From Lycocorax pyrrhopterus obiensis (lineage: Eukaryota; Chordata; Aves; Passeriformes; Paradisaeidae), in assembly GCA_014706295.1 (NCBI GenBank), contig JACSVZ010000013.1:1701231-1765230 (forward strand): DNA of 64,000 nucleotides, written 5' to 3'. The notes beneath the pieces were generated by a model. That model saw only the letters and a program-made list of their open reading frames with translations. It was not told the DNA's origin and did not search any database. Every line of letters starts with the position of its first letter. The stretch's first letter is position 1. Below, piece by piece: positions 1 through 13,116 of the stretch. The position numbers were made by a program, and so were the translations under genes.

Positions 1-184
1 ATGGAAAGGGTGGTCAGGCCTTGGGGCTGTGCAGGGAGGCCTGGAGTCCCCATCCCCGGAGGTGTCCAAGCAATTCCTGGACGTTGCACTCAGTGCTGTG
101 GGCTGTGGACAAGGTGGGCATCGGGCACAGCTTGGACTCGATGGTCTGGAGAGCTTTTCCAATCTAATTAATTCTGTGATTCTC
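1..184 (+). mobile_element. CR1 LINE 3' end fragment
   Basis: The stretch contains the typical avian CR1 tail: a 'ggactcgatggtct' block, then 'gagcttttccaatctaa', ending in 'attctgtgattct'. CR1 copies are usually 5'-truncated, and this one runs off the left edge. It is in sense orientation and sits just upstream of the CpG island. Confidence 0.8.
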
Positions 185-399
185 TAGCTCAAGCCGCCCC
201 ATGACAAACTCTGGGCGTCTGCGGAGGTGACGGCCACAGCCTCGGCACTGGGGCGGGGAAGAACCCGCAACTCCGGCGCTGTCCGAGCGGTGCCAAAGGA
301 GTACCACCGCGTCCTGGTGCGGTGCGGTGGGAAGGCGCCGTCCTCACACGCGGCCCGGACCCACCCCAGGGCCGCCCTCAGCCGGGGCGGCCGGGCCCA

Positions 400-651
400 G
401 GCGCCTCCTCAGGGCGGTCCCGGCCCCGCGCATGCTCCGCTGCGGCCTCTGCCGTGCCGGGACCGCCGCCCTCCGCCGCCGAGCGCCGCGGGCCGCCCCC
501 GGACTGCCCGGCCCGGACTGCCCGGCTCTCGCACCGCCCGGACCGCACCGCGACCGCCCCGCGACCGCCCCGAGCGCCCCGGGCTGCCCCGCACCGAGCG
601 CCCCGGGCCGCCCCGCGGGGCCGCGCCGCCCCGCTGGGCGCCACGGCAGCG
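400..651 (+). other. JAK1: Candidate JAK1 non-coding exon 1 (start approximate)
   Basis: A consensus donor, CAGCG|gtgagt, lies at 651/652 in the CpG island and is the best candidate end for the non-coding first exon. Other donors exist nearby: gtgagc at about 1085 and gtaggt at about 1270. Alternative first exons are therefore possible. The 5' limit is a guess. Splicing to the acceptor at 23854 is inferred. Confidence 0.45.
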
Positions 652-814
652 GTGAGTGGGGCCGGACAGGGGGAGCCGGGGAGGGCGGCGCGGGCGGCGG
701 GCGCCGTTCCCGGGGAGGCTCCGCGGGGGCGGCGTGGGGCTCTGCCGGCGGCCGCGTCCCGGGCTCAGCGCGGCGGCCGCTCCCGGGGCGCGGAGCCTCC
801 GTGTTCCCCTTATC

Positions 815-925
815 TGAGAGGGTGCGGAACCGCTGGTTCCCCTAAGCCAGGGGGTGCGGAACCGCTGCATCCCCCGATCCGAGAGGGTGCGGAGGCTCTG
901 GGTGCCCTAAGCCAGGGGTGCGGGG
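815..925 (+). repeat. Two-copy imperfect tandem repeat in the CpG island
   Basis: The motif 'gagagggtgcgga' followed by '..ccctaagccagggg(g)tgcgg' occurs twice in succession. The first copy starts at about 817 and the second at about 880. The copies differ by small indels. The repeat probably lies in the first intron, or in an extended first exon if a downstream donor is used. Confidence 0.7.
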
Positions 926-1461
926 CCGTGCGGGCAGCGCCGGGCCGGGCAGGGCTGTCAGAGCCACGTTTCGGCCTCGGCACGGCGGGGGAGGCCGGGG
1001 CGGCGGTGGAAGGAACAGCAATGAAACAGCTCCGGTTCCGGCCGCCGGTGGTTTTGGAGGAGTTAAAAATCCCCCGGAGCCCGTGGGTGAGCGCGGACCC
1101 CCGTGAGCTCTCTATGCCGGGGGAGATCCCGCTGCCTTCAACTCCCGGGCAAGCGATGGGCTTGGGACAGCTGATGGTGTCCAGCTGTCGGTCTGGCAGC
1201 TGCTCCTCTGTACGGCATAGGGACATTCTGGGACGTCTTTCACCCCCCTCTGCCCCTTCCCCCACGGGAGGTAGGTGACAGCTGTGGCGGGTCACCTGTG
1301 GCTGTGTTTCCATCACCCCAAAGGACGCGCAGGGATGTGGAGCAGGGAACCTGGCAGGGGGCAAGATGTGCCGACTGTACGCCTTCTCCAGATGCCTCAA
1401 ACATCATTCTGCTCTGTGTGTGTGTGAGAAAACACTTGCTGTGTTGGATAATGGCAGGGAA

Positions 1462-1522
1462 TCGTAACTAGATTGATCTTTAAGGGCTCTTCCAACCCAA
1501 ACCAATCTATGGTTCTATAATC
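1462..1522 (+). mobile_element. CR1 3' end fragment
   Basis: The sequence 'gatctttaagggctcttccaacccaaaccaatctatggttct' is the conserved CR1 3' terminal consensus in sense orientation, truncated to about 60 bp. Confidence 0.75.
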
Positions 1523-4500
1523 GCCTCAAGTTGGGATTCTTAAAAACCGTGTATGAGGGGAACCAGGACACAGAAATCTGAAGCACATCAAGCCTGCTGC
1601 TAATAATATAGATTGAGGGTAGAAAGACAGCACGGCAGTGGCTCGGTGTGGCAGGAGAGGATGGATCCAGCTCCGTTTAAACAGTCTGTGCTTAGGAGGA
1701 TGCAGTGTCTGTTCCGAGGGATTAGCGATGGGAAGTCATATTTTGAGGCATGTCTAGAATGCTAAGGGCAGTGCAAGAAAACTTTGGGGAGTTTTCTGTG
1801 ATTCTTTTATTGGGGGAGGCAGATGGAAATAATTCGAAGTCGTGTCCATATTTAAACTTCACTCCAATGAACCCAACTTCGCTTGTGCAAGATTCCCTGC
1901 AGTTTTATTCCCGAGTGGAGTGGATGTACTTTGGTGCTGCTTTATTCGGGTGCTGGAGCTCGATATTAAGTTCAGTTTTGCCCTTATAAGGGGACTGGGA
2001 GGCATTTCCTCCTGGCACTTGTTTTTAAAACACACAGGAAGTTGCACCTTGATCTGGGTCTGTGTTAGGTGACACTGAGACAGGTGCTTTGAAATGCAGG
2101 GCCAGCTCAGGATGTTCTCCTCTGGCTGAGCCGACAAATCCGTCAGGCTTGAGACGTTAAAAGTTTGTGATCGCAGGCAGACGTCACAAGTATTTTTGTC
2201 AGTACGTTTTTAGTGATTCAGTTGTTAAATATGTTGCTCATCTAAGTGTCACAGTATCTGCAAGGTGTCCCAAAGCCCGGTGGCACAATGTGTTTCTGGC
2301 CTTTGGGAAAGGTGATGTGAAAAGCTTGTAAAAAAACAGGGTGAGTGGATTTAAACTTGCAAAAGAATATAAAGACAGAGCTGGAAGAATTTTTAAGTTT
2401 GTGAACTCCTGGAAGGTTGTGCACTGCACGGTTCTTTCAGAATTGATTGCAAAGTGGCCTTTTCCGAGAGGTGGCTTCAGTAAATGTTGAATTGTTCAGG
2501 AAGATGCTGTTTCTGTGTGTTCAAATTGTCTGTTCAATGATTTTATTTAAAAAACACTCAGGAAGCAAGATCTGGAGGGAATACTTAATGCTAAAACTTT
2601 GAAAAGCAAACCTGTATCAGCTGCAAAGCAAAAAGCTGAAGTGCACCTGAACAGTCACTCAGGGTAAAATCAACTTTCCTTTTAAACTCATTTTTCCCTT
2701 GGTCAAACAGAGTCTGCAATTTCAACTCCATTTCATTCTTTTGCCTTTCCTCTTCAGGGCTGGAATAAGGCAGGGCTCTTAAAAGTGGTATAAATTCAGG
2801 AAGTTTAGACAGACATTTCTGTAGTGGTTTAGTCTTGCGAATAAAGGCTGAATTCAGAGAAATCAGCTTCCCTTTTTTGTGTGGAGAAGAAAAATCTGTT
2901 TTCACAGGTAGCATCCTGACAGCTTCCCCTCTTTCCCACCACCTGCTCCCTGGATTTGGAGGTGAAACACTTTTTTCTTCTCCAGAACTGGCCTCGGGTT
3001 CCTTGGCACCTTCTGATACCTGATCTGGCATGAGGAAGAGAGGTTCAAAATCCAGCACCCAGCTGGATAATCCTTGACTCCGTAGCTGTATTGGGTGTGA
3101 ACTGCAGCAGAAAGAGCTGCTCTGTTTCCATAAAGAGGAAGGTGTTTGCGTTGTTTGGAGAGGTCAAAGCTTTCACGCATAAAAGCAAACCCTTAGGACT
3201 GGTTTTATCGAGGTGTGAAAAGGGTTGTTGTGAGAATCTCCGACCCAGAAGGGAGCTTAAGAAGCCGGATTGTGGAGGGAACACCGAGCTGGGGCTCGGT
3301 TCCTGATTTGTCTCATGTCCAACAGCAATTAAAAATGACAAAATGTTTTCTTCTGGGTGAAAAATTGGCAATATTCACGTTGTTCTTTTCAGCCTGGCCA
3401 ACAGTTTGCAATTCAGGCATTATTCCTGTAAACACACTCAGAGTTGCTCCAGATCTTTGAAGCACTTAAAATGCAATTAGGTTTCAGGTATTGGTAGTGG
3501 CAAACACTTGCTAAATTGATAGAAAATGGCTTTTACAGTTCAAGCACATAATTCAGGCAGTTAATGCTGAGAGCCTGCCTGCAATAAAGCTTTTCATGGG
3601 CTCAAACTGCTCTGTTTTCTGCCAGGGTGAGACAGATATGCTTGAACCTCATCAAGAAGGAAAGTGGGGTCTTAAAAAAATCAGCATTTTGGGGTTTTGG
3701 CAGCTGAATTGTCACTTCCATCTCTTGCTGTAGCTTCTATGCAGAACATGAAGTGATAGATTAAGGGGGTTGTTCTCTCACTTGATGTCTTTAGCAGCAC
3801 TTGGGGTATCCCATCCAGGAATTTGTTTTACACAGATCCTTCCAAAAAACTGCAACAGTGCTGAAAACTACTGGAAGAAGAAGTTGCTGATGGTTTTCTT
3901 GGGCAAAATGGCTGCAATTTCTCTTGACTGAAATCGGAGAGGAGGAAGTACAATTTAGTGGTTTTAATGTCTTGGCCTGTTGCAAAAAATCTGTTGGGAT
4001 TTTTAAGGAACATGCCCAGACCCTTTCCTTCATGCTGAAGGGCTTTATAAAACTGTAAACAGTTTTGCTGGCTGGAGTAATTCTTGGGGGGTTTTTTTCT
4101 TGAACTGGTTATATAAATGTGACGTAAGTTGCATAACTGACAGAAAAGTTGAGTTGCAGGAAACTGGGAGAGCAGTCTCAACATGGGAAAGTAAAGTCTG
4201 CGTATCAATAATGCCTTTTACACAGCGTGGGAGGCTTGATAAGTGGTATTTATATGGTTTTCTGCATGTGATGTGATTATGATTCTGCCTTGAAACTGCT
4301 GGCACATGAAATTATTCTGTTTAAGTTATTCTGGGCTTCTTTTTCCCTCCTGTGGGATGTAAAAGGCAATCTTGGAAATAAAAGAAAAGAACTGGAAGTT
4401 GAGGGAAAAGCAGAGGATTTATGCATTATCCTGAACTGTGGAGCAAAGTACCGGTAAAAGCCTGGGGGGGGGAAAATTGGAGTTTTTATATGAGGAGAAA

Positions 4501-7500
4501 CCGACCTGCAGAGTAACGTGGGAATAAGCAGAGAGTAGGAAAATCGTTAAATTAAAGTGGTTTGGTGTTGCTGTTGATCCTGCTTGGATCTGATTGCAAA
4601 CAGTCTCCTGGAAATATCAAGAAGAAGCCTTTGCAAGGGGTTTGGCTTCAGGAAACTCAGCTGTCATAAATCCATGTGTCCGGTGGCTTTGCTTTGTGAT
4701 GCATTTTACTGCTACTCCTTGGAAGCAGCTCTGCTGCATGAAGGGGGCTCTGCTAATTAAGGGAATTCATCCAGCGTTTAATGCAGTGCTCTCTGAATTT
4801 TGAAGCGTGCAGGATTTGCCATGAGTCAAGAGTTTGGCCCCAGTTCCCAAAGGCATAACTCCCTTTGAACACAAAATCTGACAACTGCTCTTCCTACTTC
4901 CAGGAGAAAACTCCTGAAGGGAATTCACACATTTCCTCAGACTGTGCTAAAACCTCCCGTGTTTGTAGAGTGGATCTGAGAGGGGCTTTGGCTTGCTAAG
5001 GCCCCAGAATATGAATATAGTTCAAATTTTTAGCAGTTTTGGACTCCAAGTGCTGTTTAGACTGTTCCTTGAGTGTTTCCTGTCACTTCCAGCTATTCCA
5101 AGACTGAATGGAATCTGGCTTGCTCCTCGGGAGGCCCAGCTGGAGTTTAGCAGGATACTGAAATATTAAATTGTGTTGGTGATACTCTTCATAATAACCC
5201 TTCAATATATGGTGCACATTCTCTCAAAATGAGTTTATTGGTCTTTCACTGCAGCTCTTTTAAACCACTTCATTTTCCTGGCTGGAAGCTGACACTGAGC
5301 TAATATTGACTGATGTCATTTGGAACAGGTAAAAATTGTTGTTCAACTTAGGAAATCTGGGAAAAACCCTTAACACCTTGTTTGTCAGGAAAAGGAGAGA
5401 TCTGAACCTTCTACTTTCTTTAGATAAGGAAAATGGAGCAGACAGTGTTCAATCCGTGACTGGGACAGGGGAGGGAGGAGAGGGAACACAATTTGTTTGT
5501 GTATGGACTCAGTTTTTCAGGAAATGAATTTGGCAGAAGTAGCTTTTATGTTCATTCTGAGCCACCAGCAGCACGGACAGATCCATTAAACAAAACAAGC
5601 CTTAAAAACCTTGGCACTTGGACAGTCTAAATGACTTCCTGGTGCTTGCCATCCATAAATACCTGGCTCTGCTCTCCTCTGGATTTTACTAAAGTGTGAT
5701 AACAAATGCAAAGCAGGTTTTTTTATTTGTGTGGGTTGCTTTGTTTGTTTTTTTTTTCTTATAATGAAGATAAATTAGTTGTAGAGCATCAGATGTTTAA
5801 GGAAAAAAAGAAGTATTAAAGGTACCACCTCAAGTCCTGCATTAGGCTTGGTCTTCTGTATTTAAATCTATTTCGCATGGGTTGGTTTTTCATCCCCCGG
5901 GATATCAAACTCTCACCATCTCAAGCTGGTGGCCTCCTGCATGGAAAAAAGGAGTGGCCACTCTCAGTGCTGAGGTTTTGAATCCACACCAGCTGGAAGG
6001 TGGCACTGGCAGGTCCCTTTGTGTGATGTTTCCTTGTGCACTCAGTGTTTCGTGTTTACTGAAGATGCACAAGAAATCACCTTTCACTTCCTGGATACTT
6101 CTGTATTTTGCTTTTCCTCAAAGTACAGCAAAGCAGTAAATTTGAAATTGCTGGGGCTGAGAGTTTAAAAGTTCATCAAGGGTCAGAGATCAGGGAGTCT
6201 GACCTGTGTGTATCACACCTTTGTGTCAGCCTGCCACAGCTCTGTCACTCTGTGCTACAGGAATTACCCTTCCTCTGAAAAAAAAATAAAAGGACTACAA
6301 ATTCACTGTTTGCCTCTTTGCCCTTTCCTTCCCTTGGTTTGTATTGCATTTATATTAATTTTTTTTTTCCTCTACCCTTCCTTCTTGTCCTTAATACTCA
6401 ATATGAAGGAAGAGGAAGGTGTGTTTGACTTTGGTACTGAAGTAGCAGCTGCAATTCCCAAATTTAGCACGTGCTACCTTCCCCTGTTCCTACTGGAAAA
6501 GTCTGTTTGGGCTCTGCAGGCTGTAATGGACACCACGTGCTCCTGAAATGGGGTTATAACCTTGTAACTTTTCTATTAGAAACCTCAGGGCTTGGCTTAA
6601 ATATCTTTTATTTGACTTAGGTATTGATCTGTAGAAGTCTCTTAATAACTCCAGGCCCTAAAGACAGGGAATAGTCAAGAGCTCATCCAGATTCTGGTCT
6701 AGTTGGAGACAAGGAATCTGTGTGATCCCTGATTTTTGGGAGGATCATAACAATTCATTGCCAAGGAAAGCTGTGCTTGTGCTCGTTGTCCTGAGGGGAG
6801 CATCGAGGCTGCGTTTACTGATGATACAGAACAAACCCCATGGCCTGATGGATGCATCCCATGGAGATGCAAATTGCTGGCAGGAGCTTTGCCAGCTGGG
6901 GTTCTCCCTGGAAGCCTTTGTTTTACCACGTGGAAAAAAACCAACTTGTGTCCTTCTATACCAACAATTGTTTTAGGAGGAATTCATGGCCTTGAACAAG
7001 TTTCTTGTGAGGTTGATTAACAGAGGAGAGCCTGGGTTTGATTTCGCTGTCAAAGCCACACGGGATAAGTGAAAGGACATATAGGGATAGCTGGCTTAGG
7101 GCTGCATTTTTACCAGAGAACAGCTATCTTCTGCCAAGTTAAAAAAAACCCAAACCTCCTGTGGGTTTTGCAGTCCTTTCAGCTTCCTGCTCCTGTGACT
7201 GACAACAGCCAGGCCCCAGCTATATAAGCAAGATACAGCAGCAAACAGGCTGGGCTTAAAAAGAAGGCACCTTCTAAATCCTGAGTGCTCACCCCGTGCC
7301 AGCACGGCCTTAAAACACCTAAAAGCTGAGGTGCTGATCAGATTAACTTGGCTGTGTGATTAACTCTTCACCCTTTGTTGGGATTGACTGAATGTTTACC
7401 TTGCAATCAAAGAGTGTGGTACCTCCAGGTTTAATCACAGCGTGTTCTTAGGAGTTTGCTGTTGAATTAAGTGAAAAAGAAGCCAACATTTTTCTTGGCT

Positions 7501-9400
7501 CGTGGTGTGTGTGGAGGCAGCAGTGCTGCTGTGGGGTGTCCTCGAGGCTTCTCCTCAGCTCTGTGGGAACTTGGACGCTGCTGGGGACATCCTGTGTGAG
7601 GAACACCACGCTGAGTTCAGGTGGAGCAGTTCAGCTCCATCAGGCAGCGCGGTGTGCGCAGTTGTTCTCCCCAGACTTGCGCCACAGCCTGGGCCTGGTG
7701 CTGTGTCCGTGCATCATTTCCCATTCCTATAGAACCACCCTCTCTCTCTGTACTTAAACTATTAATTTTATGTGACAAAGGACCTGCCAGCCTGTAAATC
7801 TGCCTCTGCAGGGAGAGAAATCTGCATCCTGCATCGCCTTCACGTGACCTCTCATTGACAGGTCCTTGATTTTGTTTCTTGCTTTGACTGATGAACAAAC
7901 TCCTTAGGACTTGTTCAATCCAATGTGTCCTTATTACTTAACTGCTTGATGAAGTTTAATTAGCAGTTAAACTGCTGTGCTTGTTTGTGTGCACACTCTG
8001 CTGACTCCCCTTTGGCTGTGGAGTTCTGTACAAGCTCAGCTTTGCACGCACAAATCGGTGCCTATCACTGAAATTGAGTTATTACATAAAAAACTGGATT
8101 TCTCCAAGCTTTGTGGCGAGTTCAGCCTTTGAAATACAGCTGAGATGCAAACCACTCTTCCTGGTAATTTCGCTGAGATTGCAAAGGTTTTTGTTAAAAC
8201 CACAACTTTTTCCAGCCAGAGCCAGGGAAAAGAAGATTTATTGCCTATTTCAGCTCACATTTTGGAAGCTCTTTAATCTGCAGTAGTTCTGCATTTAGGG
8301 CCAGGCCAGCTGGCAGATGTGCACATGATCACTCAAAATGTCCCATCCCTGTTCTGCTGGGTGGGACAATTCCTTTTTTCACCCATAAACACTGATAACC
8401 ACCAGTAAAACAGTGACACCTTCACCCGGCTCTGTTGTACATCTGCTCACAGCCAAAGCAATTTTAGAAATGTTTTAGGGTATGTTCTAATCACCAAGTT
8501 ATCCTTAAAAAAAAAATCCTCTCTCTTCCATATGGTTTAGAAGTTTTCAAAACCAGTGGAGATGAGCAGCTTTCCCAGGCCATTTCAGGATATTTATTTA
8601 TTAAAACCTGGTGTTGCTCAGTTCCAGACGCAGGGAAAGTTGGGAGTGGTTAATTAGCAGGGAAAACTGCCATAATGATTGTTATCTTTTAAACAAATAC
8701 ACACTCCTGGTCCTATAAAGCTTTTCTACATGTCTGTACTCACTGGGAGGGCACAGCCTGAAACAGAAATGTGTAATTTATTAAACCCCAAGCAAAGGCT
8801 TAAGAAGCAGTTAATATGTTATGTATCTGTGTAATAGAGCTTAATTTTGTAGGGTTTAGTTTAGAATCAGGCTCTAAAGGATAGGGTTTAGGCCATGCCT
8901 CTGTAGAGAGCAAGGACTCTGCTCCATGAGCATCCCACTATAAAATGGGCTAAAATGGGGTAATTCCCTTTTCCCCCCATCTGTCTCAGCCTCATCCACA
9001 GTCAGGGGTGAGCTAGAAAATGGGGATAGGAGGGAAAAGTTCCTTTTTGGGAATTTGACCTGGGGAATCAGCTGATGTGGAGGAGCTCAGTGTGGTGGGT
9101 GTTCTTCAGCAGAACTGGTGACTCAGAATTGTGTTGTGGAGTTGGCTCTGGCTGGAGTTTTCACGCTGAGCCTCGCATCGTTTTCTGAGTTTCCAGCTCC
9201 GGTTTGTCTTCCTCGTTCAATTTGCATTTGATCCTGATCGTTTCCTGGAGCTGTGAACTAAAAATATGAACCAGGGTGGGTTTTTATCTGTGAGCATGAG
9301 TAATGGGGGGTCAGGCCAATTAATTTTGCAATAATTGTGTTCTTTCCTCTTTCATTTTGGAGCTGTGGTCTTGTTCTAAGTCAAAGGCTCTGGCTTTAAG

Positions 9401-9415
9401 AAAAAAAAAAAAAAA
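9401..9415 (+). repeat. Poly-A run
   Basis: An uninterrupted run of adenines lies within JAK1 intron 1. No retrotransposon body was recognised upstream of it. Confidence 0.85.
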
Positions 9416-9867
9416 GGTAATTTGATCAGGATGTGTTTTTAATAAGACAAAATGTCATCTTCTGCTTAAGAAAATAAATAATTTGTACACCAGTCCTCTC
9501 ATTAGGGGGCTGGGACGTCTTTCATGTAGCACTTCTGTAATATATAAATTTTAATAAAATTAATACCTCAGACATCCATTTTTAACTTCTATTTATAATT
9601 GGATTTCTTGCCAGATTGGATGTGAGTGTTTCAGTCCTGTTGATAATAACTAGCAAGGAATGGCTGTTACTGGAATATCTGGAATGCTGGTTCCCTTCCC
9701 TTGCCCCAGCTGTTTGCTCTCATGTTGCAGTAAACAGAAAAGAATTCACAAGATTGAAAAATTGTGGCTTTGGCTTCTGTAATTCTCAGTTAAACTTTCC
9801 TCATTCCCAGCTGAAATGGCAGGGTGGCTTTTCCAGAGCTTTTATGCAAGGCATTTTTCCTCTGGGG

Positions 9868-9942
9868 AAGGTGTCCCTGCCCATGGCAGCGGGTTGGAAT
9901 GAAGATGGGTCCTTCCCGATCCAAACCATTCCATGACTCCAG
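9868..9942 (+). mobile_element. CR1 3' end fragment
   Basis: The CR1 terminal block is recognisable: 'ggtgtccctgcccatggcag', then a 'gggttggaat' block, then 'ccaaaccattccatgactcc'. It is in sense orientation inside JAK1 intron 1. Confidence 0.8.
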
Positions 9943-12900
9943 TGCCTGGGTCAAGCATGTGATGAGAACTGGCAGAAAGCAAAGTTCAGAGCAGCCCAAA
10001 TGAAGTCCTTTGCCCTGGTTTCAGTGACTTGTGGTCACAATCCATTAGCTCGGAGTTTCTTGGGACACAAATAAGAAGTGGGATGGCATTTCTGGACTGT
10101 TTAGCACTCCATAAATCAGGGCTTTTAATATCACCAAAATAAAAATGTGCAGAGCAAGTGTTCTGAATCTCTCTGGAGTTTCCAAGTGACCCTGGGTTTC
10201 CTTGCTATGGTTGATGAGGGGATAGTGCCACCCAAATTCCTCTCTCTTGGGAGCCAAGTTCTCCTCGTGGTGAGTCTGTAGAACAGGCTTGTTGTCTTTT
10301 TGTTTAAATTCAAATGAATTTGCTCATGAGAACGTTTTCTGCATGTCTTGATCCACTAAAATGTCAGATTTTAGCAGAGATGGATTGTACAGTGAGCACT
10401 GAAGGCAGATAAAGAATAGACTGTGGACCGATGGATTTCTTGAGTTTATTTCCCTGTAAGAATGAGGAAAATTACTCTTTTTTTTCTGTTTACGTGGAAA
10501 AAATGTGTCTGGGATTGTGTAGAGAGGTGCAGCAGGCAGTTTTTAATTGCAAATAACCTTCTATATAAAGATAACCACGGTGTATGCACAGAAGTCACAT
10601 ACATAAAAATAAATGTTGGCTTTCTTATTGCTGGTTAAATACGATTTATGTGCACTTACATTTGAGAAATGAACTGGTTTGACTTTGTGACAGAAATACC
10701 AAGGCAGAAATGCAGCTTGGTTGTGGCCATTTCCAGGTTGTGACACCCAGGGCAATATTTTGATTTGAAAACCAGGCATTTGCCCTCTGTGAGAGTCAAA
10801 TGATAATTCTCATATTGCTTAAGAAAAGTGCTGGGGGGTTGATACATCCAAGTTACTGCAGGAATTACGGATATTTTTTTCCTAAAACTGATTTCTCTGT
10901 GTTTTGTCTGAAGCCTCTGGTTGACCTTTCAACGCAGAGATCTGCTTCATGTACCAAATATTTATTTAATGTGTACTAAAATATTCTCTCAGCTCTTTAA
11001 ATTCTGAAGCTATTCAAGCATTGTGATTTTTTTTTAATGTGCTGGTGCATTTTGAGTCAGTTTTCACGGGATAACAGCGCTCTGGCAATTGCAGTGACAG
11101 GGCAGTGGTTTTTGAGCCTCCCAAAAATCCAGAGGTTTCTGTAAATTATGGAAGTGCCTGATGTGGGATTGCTAGTTTTTGTAAGGGATGACCCAACAAC
11201 AAGCTGAAATTGGAGGGTTTGTTGTTCAGATTCCTGCATGTCAACTCACAATTAAATTTCTGACTTGCTTTTAAGGCCACAAAAAAAGGGAAGTTCTTTA
11301 TGGAGAAGAGAATTTAGAGCTGAAAGCCCCCTCGGACAGCTCAGGGCTGTGGTGTCCTCAGTTTGTGCATGCACAGGGCACCTTCTGCTTTTATTTCTCA
11401 TTATTTTCTCCCGGGTTCCATGTGCTTTACAGGGGGATTTGCTTCCCAAAGTGGAATTTGTCGGAAGCGCTGCCCACTGCAGTTAAATATTTATTGCCCA
11501 GAAATGCTGGGGTATTTGCAAATTGGCTGCAGCCTTGGAGCCAAGCAGGAAATGTCCAGATGCTTCATAAAAGTTCCTTTTTTTCCATAGATTTTGGGTT
11601 GGAAATCCAGGCCTTGGAACTGTGACTGTAAACCAGCCAGTTTCATCACAGTGGATAAAAAAGGGGAGAGGTGTAATTTGTGATTTAAAGTTCCTCAGCC
11701 TTGTCTCTGTCTTTATTTTTCCCTCTGTCTTTCCAAATTTCCTGGCTGTGGGATTCACAAATTTCCCTTGGAGCCCTTCTTTTCCAGCCGTGTTCGCTCC
11801 TCTGATTTCTCATTTGTAGAAGTATGAAAAAAAAATCCACAGGGAGCGTGAAGCTGCACTCACAGCTCAGTTAAAATTAAAACCAAGTTTTTGCAGCAAT
11901 TCGTGGATTCTAAATTTACCCTCCCCCCTCCCTCAAAAAAAGAAAAAAAACATCAGAAAAGTTCGTGTCTCATGGTCTCTGAGGCACAAAATGTATTGTT
12001 AGTTCTGGTATCAAGTTCAAAAGGGGAAATACGAAACCCCAGCTCTAGAGCCCAGTTCCTGTTTTTCTCGCTTGGCAGTTTGAGCTGGGACTTTGTTGCT
12101 GCCGGGTTCTGTTAGTTTTGGATGCAGGCAAATGGGTTTTAATCCTTTACAAGTGGCTTAGTCTGGGCTTAACGTTTATCTGTCCTCTCTTTTTTTCTGA
12201 ATTAAGGTGAAAACTTTGCCCAAATTAGTGATATTCTGCTTTTCTGGAAAAAAAAAAAAAGAGCAGAAAATGGTATTTTTTTAAAGCTGGCACAACATAA
12301 TGAAGAGAAGAAATTAATAATTCATTCATAGGTCCATAATAGAGTAGTGCAAGTATAATACTCAACAACTTCCAGAAAATAGAAAGTATTTTTCCTAAAG
12401 GTTTCAGGATTTTTCCTCCTGTGTTTTCTTTTCCCTGGGTGTCCAAAACAAGCCACTCAACCCCAAAAGAACCTGTTGTTGTTTTGGCAGTGAGAGGGGA
12501 AGATGCAATAAAAACTTGATGTAACTTGTGAAGGATTTATATGATGATTAATTATATGATTACAACATTAACTCAGTGCTTTGCTATCCTGGCCTCTCTC
12601 TTTTCTTCCCCTTGCCGTTTTTTATGATCTCTTTTATGGCATGAGCGTCACAAATTATTGGGTCAATATCGCTGCAATTCTGGCAAAGACTTTGGTCTAT
12701 ATGATTTTTAAGCACATAAATAGTTCTGGAGATATACAGGATCACATATTACCATCTCTAGTATCTACGTATCATTGATATCTGATTAACTTAATTAATC
12801 TCAATTAAACGTTACGTCTGTCATGAAGGTTTTTTTAAGGCTTTTCTGTTCTCCTCTGTTTTCATGGTAAATGTACAGTCAAAGTATAAAAGTTACGAAC

Positions 12901-13065
12901 TTAACTCTGGAAATTCCCTGTATGTGACCAGCAGTTCCCGTAAATAAGACAAAGACTCGCTTTAGGAGGGGTTTTTTCTGGTTTTTGTGGGGTTCAAACA
13001 ACAAAGGGCAGAGATCCTGCACTCAGAAAGTCTGTGATCACAGCTTTGGGATTTCTGAGGATGAT

Positions 13066-13116
13066 CTTGGAGGGCAACTCAGTAATTCCGTGTCTTGGAG
13101 GGCAACTCAGTAGCTC
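13066..13116 (+). repeat. 28-bp two-copy tandem duplication
   Basis: The 19-bp block 'cttggagggcaactcagta' occurs at 13066 and again at 13094, giving a 28-bp period. It is a local slippage duplication in JAK1 intron 1. Confidence 0.9.

Larger units (their letters stand above)
190..1110 (+). promoter_or_regulatory. JAK1: CpG island, probable JAK1 promoter and 5' UTR first exon
   Basis: This is the only long, very GC-rich, CpG-dense block in the window, densest at about 300-800. It lies upstream of JAK1 on the same strand and is followed by a ~23 kb intron, as expected for a housekeeping-type JAK1 promoter. No TATA box is evident. Long open frames on both strands here are proline/arginine/alanine-rich by-products of composition and match no protein I know. 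The transcription start cannot be placed from sequence alone. Parts of the island downstream of the first donor would be intronic. Confidence 0.75.

Noticed and set aside
227..1400. Long overlapping open frames in the CpG island, up to 318 codons on + and 196 on -
   Set aside because: All are Pro/Arg/Ala/Gly-rich in every frame, as GC-rich DNA always gives. No domain or family is recognisable, and the region fits a promoter and non-coding exon.
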